Part shown: positions 16,106-23,899 of the stretch, piece by piece
Layout: each line of letters opens with the position of its first letter
Numbering within the stretch: position 1 is the first letter of the stretch
Origin: an uncultured Prevotella sp.
Lineage (GTDB): Bacteria > Bacteroidota > Bacteroidia > Bacteroidales > Bacteroidaceae
Assembly (NCBI GenBank): GCA_934230965.1
Contig: CAKQFW010000004.1
Location: forward strand, 1-24,026
DNA length: 24,026 nucleotides
Direction: 5' to 3'
The notes under the pieces: model-generated
What the model was told of the DNA's origin: nothing
Seen by the model: only the letters and a program-made list of their open reading frames with translations
Database searches by the model: none
Position numbers and translations under genes: made by a program

Positions 16106-16118
16106 ACTCATAATGAGT
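16106..16118. promoter_or_regulatory. Operator-like palindrome upstream of the second galM
   Basis: ACTCAT-A-ATGAGT is a perfect inverted repeat, extending to TTgACTCATAATGAGTgAA with one mismatch per arm. It lies 70 bases before the lipoprotein mutarotase start. A weak -7-like TATATTTA follows at 16157-16164. A regulator site is inferred. Confidence 0.35.
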
Positions 16119-16187
16119 GAACCAATAAACAAAAATAACACATTCAAAGCCTCATTTATATTTAAACATTTTTATTCACCTAAAATT

Positions 16188-17348
16188 ATGAAAGCTTTAA
16201 AAAACATGCTGCTTGCAGCAGGCGCCATGGCTTTATTGGCCACTGCTTGCACTACACAACAAAAAGAACTAACACAGTCGGGACTTGACCCGGCACGTTT
16301 CGACACCCTTATCAACGACAAACCCGTAAAACTGTTTGTATTAAAGAACAAGACAGCCGAGGTATGCATCACCAACTTCGGAGCACGCGTGGTTTCAGTC
16401 AGCGTGCCCGATAAGGAAGGACAGTTGCGCGATGTAGTATTAGGCTTCGACAACATTTACGAGTATGCCGACAGCGCACATACCCCCAGCGACTTTGGCG
16501 CTGCCATCGGACGTTATGCTAACCGCATTAACAAAGGCCAAATAACGGTAAACGGCAAGACCATACAGCTGCCCACCAACAATTACGGCCATTGCTTGCA
16601 TGGTGGCCCTTCAGGATGGCAATACAGCATTTATGAGCCCGTTGCCGTAAACGACACTTGCATAACAATGAGCCTTGTTTCGCCCGACGGCGACAACAAT
16701 TTCCCTGGCACCGTAAAGGCTACCGTAACTTATACGCTCACCAGCGACAACACCCTCGATATGAAGTTTGAGGCAACAACAGATAAAGAAACGGTGGTAA
16801 ACATGACCAACCACAGCTACTTCAACCTCTCAGGCGACCCCACAAAGCCTGGTACCGATATGGTGCTTTACATCAACGCCGACCAATATACACCAGCCGA
16901 CGCCACCTTTATGACCACGGGCGAAATAGCAACAGTAAAGGGCACGCCTATGGACTTTACTGAACCGCGTGCTATTAGCACCACCATCAACGACACTACC
17001 TTTGTACCCATAAAATACGGCAAAGGCTACGACCACAACTGGGTGCTGAACACATATAAAGATGGCAAGGGCGACGACACTCAGGTGGCTGCCTCGCTCT
17101 ACTCACCCGAATCGGGCATCTTCATGGAAGTGTTTACAAACGAGCCTGGCATACAGTGCTATACAGGCAACTTCTTGAATGGCACCGTTACAGGTAAGAA
17201 GGGCATTAAGTATCAAGAACGAGCATCTGTTTGTTTGGAGACACAGAAATTCCCCGACTCGCCCAACAAGGCTAATTTCCCTTCGCCTTGGCTGAAACCT
17301 GGCGAGAAATATTACAGCCACGTTGCCTATAAATTCAGCGTAAAGTAA
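16188..17348 (+). CDS. galM: Aldose 1-epimerase, exported lipoprotein
   Basis: A second mutarotase of 386 residues, with an N-terminal lipoprotein signal (MKALKNMLLAAGAMALLATA then C21). It should act in the periplasm or at the outer membrane. The family motifs are canonical: GAAIGRYANRINKG, HCLHGGPSGWQ (catalytic His), VNMTNHSYFNLSG (catalytic His), GKGYDHNWVLN and the catalytic Glu in VCLETQKFPDSPNKANFPS. The frame is open from 16113, but the signal begins at 16188 and the upstream codons are AT-rich. It is probably the last gene of the gal operon, though the 217-base gap with a long hairpin and an operator-like palindrome leaves room for separate control. A strong terminator follows. It would equilibrate galactose anomers released outside the cytoplasm before uptake by the symporter. 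Confidence 0.94.
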   Translation: MKALKNMLLAAGAMALLATACTTQQKELTQSGLDPARFDTLINDKPVKLFVLKNKTAEVCITNFGARVVSVSVPDKEGQLRDVVLGFDNIYEYADSAHTPSDFGAAIGRYANRINKGQITVNGKTIQLPTNNYGHCLHGGPSGWQYSIYEPVAVNDTCITMSLVSPDGDNNFPGTVKATVTYTLTSDNTLDMKFEATTDKETVVNMTNHSYFNLSGDPTKPGTDMVLYINADQYTPADATFMTTGEIATVKGTPMDFTEPRAISTTINDTTFVPIKYGKGYDHNWVLNTYKDGKGDDTQVAASLYSPESGIFMEVFTNEPGIQCYTGNFLNGTVTGKKGIKYQERASVCLETQKFPDSPNKANFPSPWLKPGEKYYSHVAYKFSVK

Positions 17349-17378
17349 AGCGTAAAGCAAACTGAAACGAAACAATAA

Positions 17379-17430
17379 CAAGGGGTGCACGGTAAGCAAT
17401 AGTTTGCCGTGCGCCCCTTGCCTATTTTCT
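17379..17430 (+). terminator. Rho-independent terminator of the gal operon
   Basis: A 14-bp stem, CAAGGGGTGCACGG (17379-17392) with CCGTGCGCCCCTTG (17407-17420), contains one G-U pair and a 14-base loop. It is followed by CCTATTTTCT. It lies 31 bases after the mutarotase stop. Confidence 0.8.
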
Positions 17431-17464
17431 GCCTCATTTCTAACGTCGTTTCAAGAAAAAGCAG

Positions 17465-17472
17465 TAACTTTG
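17465..17472 (+). promoter_or_regulatory. -7 element almost abutting the GH25 start
   Basis: TAACTTTG matches the -7 consensus perfectly and ends only 5 bases before the ATG at 17478. No TTTG -33 partner is seen at 19-21 bp. If used, the transcript would be leaderless or nearly so. Confidence 0.5.
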
Positions 17473-17477
17473 CAGTC

Positions 17478-18191
17478 ATGAAAAAGTTCAGTTGGAAATC
17501 AATTCGATATATATTATTTCTTTTCATCATGTTGCCTCTGCAAGTAGCAGCACAAGATGACCTCAACGTACAATGCGAAGACACTTGCACACACATACAC
17601 GGCATTGACCTCAGCCACTATCAAGGCGAAGTATTTTGGGAGACTATTGGCGACAACTCAAAGATGGCATACGTGTATCTGAAAGCTACCGAGGGCGGCG
17701 ACAACATCGATCAGATGTATCAGCTAAACATCAATTTGGCACATCGTTATGGTTTGAAAGTGGGCTCATATCATTTCTTCCGCCCTAAGACTGAACTGAA
17801 GAAACAGCTTGAAAACTTTAAGGCACAATGCAAGCCGCGCGACCAAGACCTTATCCCAATGATTGATATTGAGACGAAGAGCAAACTTGATACAGAAGAG
17901 TTTAGCGACTCGCTACTCAAATTTCTTGACATGGTGACAGAGGCCTACCACCAAAAGCCCTTGCTATACACCTTCACCAATTTTTATAACCGCTACTTGG
18001 CGGGTAAGATTGATGGCTACCCACTTATGATAGCGCAATACACCACACGCGAGCCCGAACTCATCGACGATCGCGATTTCACTATGTGGCAATATACGGG
18101 TAAAGGGCGCATTAATGGCATTAATGGTTATGTAGACAAGAGCCGCTTCATGGGTAAACATGGACTGCGAGAGATACGATACCAACGCTAA
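17478..18191 (+). CDS. Secreted GH25 family muramidase (lysozyme-like)
   Basis: A 237-residue exported glycoside hydrolase family 25 enzyme, expected to cleave the N-acetylmuramic acid to N-acetylglucosamine bond of peptidoglycan. The signal peptide is about residues 1-26 (YILFLFIMLPLQVAAQ), cut before DDLN. The GH25 barrel shows HGIDLSHYQGEVFWE (first catalytic Asp), AYVYLKATEGGD, GSYHFFRPK, the active-site PMIDIET, and the C-terminal MWQYTGKGRINGINGYVD. The frame is open from 17409, but the signal peptide and -7 element fix the start at 17478. It is monocistronic, between two terminators. It could remodel the cell's own wall or attack competitors; no immunity gene is adjacent. Confidence 0.93.
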   Translation: MKKFSWKSIRYILFLFIMLPLQVAAQDDLNVQCEDTCTHIHGIDLSHYQGEVFWETIGDNSKMAYVYLKATEGGDNIDQMYQLNINLAHRYGLKVGSYHFFRPKTELKKQLENFKAQCKPRDQDLIPMIDIETKSKLDTEEFSDSLLKFLDMVTEAYHQKPLLYTFTNFYNRYLAGKIDGYPLMIAQYTTREPELIDDRDFTMWQYTGKGRINGINGYVDKSRFMGKHGLREIRYQR

Positions 18192-18215
18192 GGAGCCTAT
18201 AAACGTATAACCCAT

Positions 18216-18254
18216 CAACAATTTATGCTCACACATAAAAAGCATTGTTGTTTT
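18216..18254 (+). terminator. Weak terminator after the GH25 gene
   Basis: CAACA(A)...ATGCT (18216-18229) pairs with AGCAT-TGTTG (18241-18250), with a small bulge and an 11-base loop, followed by TTTT. The bulge and short U-run make it weak. Confidence 0.4.
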
Positions 18255-18311
18255 AGGAACATAATTTAGACAAAACGGATAACAAAATAAAAAAGAAAGG
18301 AAACATATAAT

Positions 18312-19496
18312 ATGGCAATAATTAAATGTCCTGAATGTGGACACGCCGTAAGCGACAAGGCACCTGTTTGCCCCGCTTGTGGCATAGAAATAGCTGGTCA
18401 CATCATCGTGTGCCCGCAATGTGGCAATGCGTATCTGAAGAACGAGCCCGAATGTCCTAAGTGTCATCATCTTACCACACGGGCTACCATTCAAGAAGAA
18501 AGTGCCCCCACTGCTTCTACCACTTCTTCGGCAGCTGTCCCTACGACCTCTACAACTGCAACAACCACAACATCTTCGGCAAACGAAAGCCAAACAAACA
18601 ACGAGCAAGAGCCCAATACGTCATCAAAGAACAAAATGCGCATTGTGCTCATATCGCTCATCGTGGCTGTGGTGGCCGTAGCCATCTGCTACGCCTTCTA
18701 TAGCAACGCCCAGAGCAATAAAGAAACCGAAGCATACGAGTATGCTATGAGCAGCAACGATCCTATGGTGCTGCAAAGTTATCTCGATACCTACAAAGGG
18801 GCACCTGAAGAGCATATCGACTCTATTCAGGCTCATCTCGCCCTTATCAAACAGATGGATCAGGACTGGACAAACGCTGTGGTAGCAGGCACAAAAAGCG
18901 CACTGCAACAGTATCTTGAGCAGCACCCCGACTCGCCCTTCAAGGCACTGGCTATGCATAAAATCGACTCTATCGACTGGGCTACAGCAAAGGCCGAAGG
19001 CAGCGTAGAGGCGATGGAAGCCTATATTGAGACTCACCCCACAGGCGAATATATAAACGAGGCAAACGAGGCCGTAAAGGGTTTGAACGCACAAACAGTG
19101 CAGCCCGAAGAGAAACAGGCCATTAATGGCACGTTCCGCAACTTCTTCAACGCGCTGAACAGCAAAGATGAAGACTTGCTCACCAGCACCGTATCGCCGC
19201 TCATGACGTCGTTCCTCAATAAGCCCGACGCCACCCGCTCTGACGTGGTAACCTTTATGCAGAAACTGTATAAGCCCACCGTGGCTACCATGACATGGAT
19301 GTCGATGGCCGACTATAAAATCAGCAAGAAAGAAATTGGCGATGCTCAGTATGAGTACACCGTCGATTTCACTGCAGCGCAGGTGGTAAAGGGCACCGAT
19401 GGCACTGAGACAAAGAACATGTATGTTATCAAGGCAAAGATTAACCCCGACTGCCTCATCTCAGAGCTTTCGATGAAGAAAGTGGTAGAGAAATAA
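18312..19496 (+). CDS. Double zinc-ribbon membrane protein with helical repeats
   Basis: A 394-residue protein of unknown function with a clear modular layout. Two four-cysteine zinc ribbons sit at the N-terminus: CPECG/CPACG with Cys 6, 9, 20, 23, and CPQCG/CPKCH with Cys 34, 37, 48, 51. A Ser/Thr-rich linker covers about 57-109. One transmembrane helix spans about 111-131 (IVLISLIVAVVAVAICYAFY). Three helical repeats of about 37 residues follow (141-255), with recurrent DW..A...G and (Y/A)YLE.HP.(S/G). The C-terminal domain (about 265-394) is an alpha+beta fold that could be NTF2-like, but I cannot confirm it. The zinc ribbons should be cytoplasmic and the rest periplasmic. The gene ends 21 bases before the ABC-F gene, suggesting one transcript. 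Confidence 0.85.
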   Translation: MAIIKCPECGHAVSDKAPVCPACGIEIAGHIIVCPQCGNAYLKNEPECPKCHHLTTRATIQEESAPTASTTSSAAVPTTSTTATTTTSSANESQTNNEQEPNTSSKNKMRIVLISLIVAVVAVAICYAFYSNAQSNKETEAYEYAMSSNDPMVLQSYLDTYKGAPEEHIDSIQAHLALIKQMDQDWTNAVVAGTKSALQQYLEQHPDSPFKALAMHKIDSIDWATAKAEGSVEAMEAYIETHPTGEYINEANEAVKGLNAQTVQPEEKQAINGTFRNFFNALNSKDEDLLTSTVSPLMTSFLNKPDATRSDVVTFMQKLYKPTVATMTWMSMADYKISKKEIGDAQYEYTVDFTAAQVVKGTDGTETKNMYVIKAKINPDCLISELSMKKVVEK

Positions 19497-19517
19497 AGAC
19501 AGAAGTAAAAAGACGAA

Positions 19518-21470
19518 ATGATTTCTATTGAAAACCTCAAAGTGGAGTTCGGCGTAAAGCCTCTGTTCCACGATGTTAGTTTTGTTGTTAACGATAAAGA
19601 CCGCATTGCACTGGTAGGAAAAAACGGTGCAGGAAAATCGACATTGCTAAAAATAATTGCTGGTCTGCAAAAGCCCACAACAGGCAATGTAGCCATACCT
19701 ACCGACACCACCATTGGCTATCTGCCACAGGTGATGAACCTACAAGACGACACCACCGTGCGACAGGAAACGCAAAAAGCGTTTGCTGACATTGATAAGA
19801 TAAAAGCAAAGGTTGATAAGCTGAACGAAGAATTGGCTTCGCGCACCGATTATGAATCGGAAAGTTATATGCAACTGGTAGAGAAATTTACCAACGAGCA
19901 CGACCGTTATATGATGATGGGGGCCGAAAACTATGAGGCAGAAATAGAACGCACCTTGACAGGTTTAGGCTTTTTAAAGACCGACTTCGACCGCCCCACC
20001 TCTGAGTTTAGCGGTGGTTGGCGTATGCGTATCGAGTTGGCAAAGATATTGCTGCGTCGCCCCGATGTGCTTTTGCTCGACGAGCCTACCAACCACCTCG
20101 ACATAGAAAGTATTCAGTGGCTGGAACGCTTCTTGCAGCAAAGCAGCAAAGCGGTAATGCTGGTAAGCCACGACCGCGCCTTCATCAACAATGTTACCAA
20201 TCGCACCTTAGAGATTACTTGCGGACAGGTAACCGACTACAAGGTAAAGTATAACGAATATGTTACGCTGAGAGCTGAACGTCGCGAACAACAAATTCGT
20301 GCCTACGAAAACCAGCAAAAGGAGATAGCCGATATTAAAGACTTTATTGAGCGTTTCCGCTATAAGCCCACAAAGGCTGTTCAGGTGCAAAGCCGTATCA
20401 AACAGCTTGAAAAGATTGTGCCCATCGAGATTGATGAGGTAGATAATTCGGCCCTTCACCTGAAGTTTCCACCTTGTTTACGCAGTGGCGACTACCCCAT
20501 CATCTGCGACGAGGTAGAGAAAAGCTATGGCAACCACACCGTGTTCTCAAACGTAAACCTTACCATAAAACGTGGCGAAAAGGTAGCGTTTGTAGGAAAG
20601 AACGGTGAGGGAAAGTCGACATTGGTGAAATGTATCATGAACGAAATAGCGTATAACGGAACGCTGAAGATAGCACAAAACGTGCAGATAGGCTATTTCG
20701 CTCAGAACCAAGCACAGCTTCTGGATGGCGAGCTTACCGTGTTCGACACGATTGATCGTGTAGCACGTGGCGAGGTGCGTCTTCGCATTAACGACATTTT
20801 GGGTGCCTTCATGTTTGGTGGCGAAGCATCTGAAAAGAAGGTTAAGGTGCTGAGCGGTGGCGAACGTAGCCGACTGGCCATGATACGCTTGCTGCTTGAA
20901 CCCGTCAACTTGCTCATCCTCGACGAGCCTACCAACCACCTCGACATGCCCTCGAAGGATGTGCTGAAAGAGGCTATACGCAATTTTGATGGTACCGCCA
21001 TTATCGTTAGCCACGACCGCGAATTCCTCGACGGATTGGTTTCAAAGGTGTATGAGTTTGGGGGCGGCAAAGTGAAAGAACATCTTGGCGGCATTTACGA
21101 CTATCTGCAAGCGCATAACGCCGAAAGCATTGAGCAGGTGCAACTGTCAGCACAAACCAATAAACCCACTGCCAACACAGCCAACACAGCCAAGGAAGAG
21201 TGCGCCACCACATCTGCCAAGCAAAGCTATGCCGAACATAAGGAACAACAAAAGCGCATCAGAAAGATTGAACGCGCTGTTGACGAAGCAGAAAAGGAGA
21301 TTGAACGTTTAGAGAACAAACTAAAGGAGATGGACGAGAAACTCTGTCTGCCTGAACATGCTACCGACATGGCTCTCATCAACGAATATACTGAAACAAA
21401 AGCGGCTCTTGATAAAATGGTAGATCAATGGGAAACACTGTCAGAAGAATTAGAAGAAGCGAAAGGCTAA
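19518..21470 (+). CDS. ABC-F family ATPase (Uup/YheS-like)
   Basis: A 650-residue soluble protein with two ABC ATPase domains and no membrane segments. The family acts on ribosomes (translation factors, ribosome rescue or antibiotic protection) rather than in transport. Domain 1 has Walker A GKNGAGKST (34-42), signature SGGWR and Walker B LLLDEPTNHLD. Domain 2 has GKNGEGKST, signature LSGGERSR and LILDEPTNHLD. Between them lies the P-site tRNA-interaction linker, rich in charged helix (RREQQIRAYENQQKEIADIK, then RIKQLEKI). The C-terminus, about residues 570-650, is a Glu/Lys-rich coiled coil as in Uup. It lacks features that would let me assign an antibiotic-resistance subfamily, so housekeeping function is more likely. 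Confidence 0.95.
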   Translation: MISIENLKVEFGVKPLFHDVSFVVNDKDRIALVGKNGAGKSTLLKIIAGLQKPTTGNVAIPTDTTIGYLPQVMNLQDDTTVRQETQKAFADIDKIKAKVDKLNEELASRTDYESESYMQLVEKFTNEHDRYMMMGAENYEAEIERTLTGLGFLKTDFDRPTSEFSGGWRMRIELAKILLRRPDVLLLDEPTNHLDIESIQWLERFLQQSSKAVMLVSHDRAFINNVTNRTLEITCGQVTDYKVKYNEYVTLRAERREQQIRAYENQQKEIADIKDFIERFRYKPTKAVQVQSRIKQLEKIVPIEIDEVDNSALHLKFPPCLRSGDYPIICDEVEKSYGNHTVFSNVNLTIKRGEKVAFVGKNGEGKSTLVKCIMNEIAYNGTLKIAQNVQIGYFAQNQAQLLDGELTVFDTIDRVARGEVRLRINDILGAFMFGGEASEKKVKVLSGGERSRLAMIRLLLEPVNLLILDEPTNHLDMPSKDVLKEAIRNFDGTAIIVSHDREFLDGLVSKVYEFGGGKVKEHLGGIYDYLQAHNAESIEQVQLSAQTNKPTANTANTAKEECATTSAKQSYAEHKEQQKRIRKIERAVDEAEKEIERLENKLKEMDEKLCLPEHATDMALINEYTETKAALDKMVDQWETLSEELEEAKG

Positions 21471-21509
21471 TTCGTAAATTGCAATTCATAATTTGCAATT
21501 CGTAATACA

Positions 21510-21563
21510 TAATGGGCTGCGCTTTATACTTCATTCATCATTCGAAATGAGTGCAGCCCATTA
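21510..21563 (+). other. Intergenic inverted repeat between ABC-F and trmO
   Basis: TAATGGGCTGC (21510-21520) and GCAGCCCATTA (21553-21563) form a perfect 11-bp stem, with an inner TCATT/AATGA pairing possible in the 32-base loop. No U-tract follows. Just upstream, TTGCAATTC occurs twice (from 21479 and 21493). It may act as a terminator or mRNA end-protector for the ABC-F transcript. Confidence 0.5.
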
Positions 21564-21591
21564 GAAAATACTCAATAAAACGAAACTCATC

Positions 21592-22281
21592 ATGGAGATA
21601 ACGCCTATCGCCTATTTCAAGTCGCCCTTGAAAACAAAGTTCGGATTGCCCAAGCAAAGCGGACTGGCCCAATCGTTGCAAGGCAAAATAGTGTTTACGC
21701 CCGAATGGCGCGATGCCGAAGCCTTGCGTGGAATGGAGGGCTTTGATTATCTCTGGCTGATATGGGCGTTTTCGGCCAATAAACACAAGGCCACAGGTAC
21801 AACCGTACGTCCGCCAGTGTTAGGCGGCAATACACGTATGGGCTTGTGGGCTACGCGTTCGCCATACCGACCCAATAATATCGGGTTATCGGCCGTGAAG
21901 ATTGAGCAGATAGAGTATGACAGCGCAGAGGGACCTGTTATTCATGTTAGCGGAGCCGACCTAATGGACAGCACCCCTATCTTCGACATTAAGCCCTACG
22001 TGCCCTATGCCGATGCCTTTCCAGAAGCCCGGAGTGGCTTCACAGGTCTTGACAAAATAAAGACCTTACAGGTTGATATACCCCAAGAGGTAGAACAACA
22101 ACTTGGCGCTACCCTTACCACTACATTAAAAGAAGTGTTGGCTCTTGACCCACGCCCACAATATCATCACGATGCCGAGCGTGTATATGGCATGGCCTTT
22201 GAAACCTTCGACATTCATTTTAAGGTAGATAACGACAGGGTGCAGGTTATTTCAGTCGCTGCATCAACATCAAATCGTTAG
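21592..22281 (+). CDS. trmO: tRNA (N6-threonylcarbamoyladenosine(37)-N6)-methyltransferase TrmO
   Basis: SAM-dependent enzyme that methylates t6A37 to m6t6A37 in tRNA-Thr, tuning ACY decoding (formerly YaeB/TsaA/VirR). The 229-residue product begins MEITPIAYFKSPLKTKFGLP and carries the family core RGMEGFDYLWLIWAF (about 46-60), then NTRMGLWATRSPYRPNNIGL (about 80-99), and DIKPYVPYAD in the C-terminal half. Length and motif order are normal. Its 3' end overlaps the convergent GT-C-like gene by 35 bases, so neither has room for its own terminator. Confidence 0.94.
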   Translation: MEITPIAYFKSPLKTKFGLPKQSGLAQSLQGKIVFTPEWRDAEALRGMEGFDYLWLIWAFSANKHKATGTTVRPPVLGGNTRMGLWATRSPYRPNNIGLSAVKIEQIEYDSAEGPVIHVSGADLMDSTPIFDIKPYVPYADAFPEARSGFTGLDKIKTLQVDIPQEVEQQLGATLTTTLKEVLALDPRPQYHHDAERVYGMAFETFDIHFKVDNDRVQVISVAASTSNR

Positions 22282-23746
22282 CTTTGTCTACCTTTACCAC
22301 ACGGTAACGACGCATAAGGATATCGCGCACGGCACAATGGTCGAAGTCTGACACCATCACCCATTCGGCCATTGTATCATTATAATCTTTTCGCACCTTT
22401 TCGCGCAACGAAGCGCCATTCTCTATTGCCCAATCTTGACAAACAAAGAAACGACATGCGGGCAGTTTTTGATTATAAATATAAACCGATGGCATACAAT
22501 TATATGCTACCATCGTGGCATTATCAGGGATAAGGGCAGCCATTTGTCTCTGCGCCTCTTGCAAAGGTAGCCCTTCTTGTCCGTACGAACGGAACACACG
22601 TACATGATTAGCAAAACCACCTATCACTATTAAGACGATGCAAGCTAACGCCCATCGACGTATCAAAAGCGCCTTTGTTTTTTCCTTGTCTACACCTATT
22701 TCACATACTCTATCCATCAATTGCAATACAGGAACAAAAAGCACAGGAAGATAAGAAATAACATAGTTGGCATTAGCATAACTCTTAGACAACCACACTA
22801 ATACAGGCAGAGTGATGGTCAGCCACACCCAAAATATAACTTTACCTTTACGTTTGGCAACAATCTCGGCCAACGCCCAGATAGGAACCGCCAGGAGAGA
22901 GATAAAGTAAAACAACATATATACTACCGGCACACCTATCTGCTGGAAGGCTACAGGATGCGAGTGCAGCGCATATTCAAGATTATATGAAAACATGGCA
23001 TACCACATCTCGCCAAAAGCGCCATGCGCGTAAAAGTAAAAGGCAAAGGGCAAGAAACAACAAGCAAAACCTAAAATAAAAGCCACAGCATTAGCCAAAA
23101 GGTTTTGCCAACGGCGACACCACACCAGTACAACAACTATCACCATTATTGATGTGCACAACACCATAGCATTGGTGAGACGAGACAGCAAACAAGCCGC
23201 AAAGAACAAACCATAAAGAAAGGCATAACGAGCAGGATGCGATGCCACCCCACCCTGTTGCAGCGCCACACTCCACCTATAAGTGCAGAACACGGTGAGC
23301 ACCGACAGCGCCAAAGTGTAATCGCCCACCTGATTACCACCACTACTAATAATAACGTATGAAGCAGAAAACAAAAGTACACAGGCCAAAGTCTTTACCA
23401 CATTGGTAAGACGACGCAAACAAAACCAGGCAGCCCATAACACCACAAGGAAATTGATACATTGCAACCAAAACACGCCCTTTATGCTGGGTTCGATACA
23501 ATAACCAAGCAAATTGGCTAAGAAGATGATGGGGCCTTTGCTGTCCCATGCCGTGAGATAAGGTAGTTGTCCTTCATGCCAGGCACGGCCTATCACATAA
23601 AAGATAGACTGATCAAAGTCGTAGTTGCCAGAATAGAGTGGCGAGCTCCAACGCGCAAAGATATATTGTACCAGAAAAGCCAAAACTGGCAATAACAAGA
23701 GAACAATAGACCATTCAGCTGTCTTACGCAAAGATTGTTGGTTCAT
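22247..23746 (-). CDS. Polytopic membrane protein, GT-C (PMT/ArnT-like) glycosyltransferase candidate
   Basis: A 499-residue inner-membrane protein with about 10 hydrophobic helices in the N-terminal 400 residues and a soluble C-terminal part of about 100 residues. The first extracytoplasmic loop after helix 1 contains NYDFDQSIFYVIGRAWHEGQ and LPYLTAWDSKGP. An acidic motif in this position is the mark of lipid-phosphosugar-dependent GT-C enzymes such as ArnT and protein O-mannosyltransferases. The donor would be a polyprenyl-phosphate sugar, the product of GT2 enzymes like the one at 7345-8307, but no direct link is shown. Substrate unknown. The 3' end overlaps trmO by 35 bases. No consensus promoter is visible upstream, where the 21-bp repeat array lies. 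Confidence 0.75.
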   Translation of the reverse strand: MNQQSLRKTAEWSIVLLLLPVLAFLVQYIFARWSSPLYSGNYDFDQSIFYVIGRAWHEGQLPYLTAWDSKGPIIFLANLLGYCIEPSIKGVFWLQCINFLVVLWAAWFCLRRLTNVVKTLACVLLFSASYVIISSGGNQVGDYTLALSVLTVFCTYRWSVALQQGGVASHPARYAFLYGLFFAACLLSRLTNAMVLCTSIMVIVVVLVWCRRWQNLLANAVAFILGFACCFLPFAFYFYAHGAFGEMWYAMFSYNLEYALHSHPVAFQQIGVPVVYMLFYFISLLAVPIWALAEIVAKRKGKVIFWVWLTITLPVLVWLSKSYANANYVISYLPVLFVPVLQLMDRVCEIGVDKEKTKALLIRRWALACIVLIVIGGFANHVRVFRSYGQEGLPLQEAQRQMAALIPDNATMVAYNCMPSVYIYNQKLPACRFFVCQDWAIENGASLREKVRKDYNDTMAEWVMVSDFDHCAVRDILMRRYRVVKVDKANDLMLMQRLK

Positions 23747-23779
23747 AGCTTTTTAATACTTTTAGTTCAAGAAAGAGGT

Positions 23780-23869
23780 GTATGTAAGCACAAAAAAGGA
23801 GTGCGTACTCTTTAAGGAGATGTACGTATCCTTAAAAAAGGTGTGCGTATTTAAAAAAGGAAGTGTACC
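23780..23869. repeat. 21-bp periodic degenerate repeat array
   Basis: Cores GTATGTA (23780), GTGCGTA (23801), GTACGTA (23822) and GTGCGTA (23843) are exactly 21 bp apart. A fifth, GTGTACC (23863), is at 20 bp. The interval carries A-rich AAGG(A) blocks. Several cores extend to near-palindromes (GTGCGTAC, TGTACGTA). The array lies upstream of the GT-C-like gene; function unknown. Confidence 0.65.
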
Positions 23870-23899
23870 AACATGGTTATTACCCAGTACACTTCCTTT
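23853..23899 (-). terminator. Rho-independent terminator for a gene right of the window
   Basis: A perfect 13-bp stem, AAAGGAAGTGTAC (23899-23887 on the minus strand) with GTACACTTCCTTT (23868-23856), encloses an 18-base loop and continues on the minus strand into a T6 run (23858-23853). Its left arm overlaps the last unit of the 21-bp array. Confidence 0.6.

Noticed and set aside
19518..21470. Antibiotic-resistance ABC-F protein
   Set aside because: The Uup-like C-terminal coiled coil and absence of a resistance context favour a housekeeping ABC-F factor.
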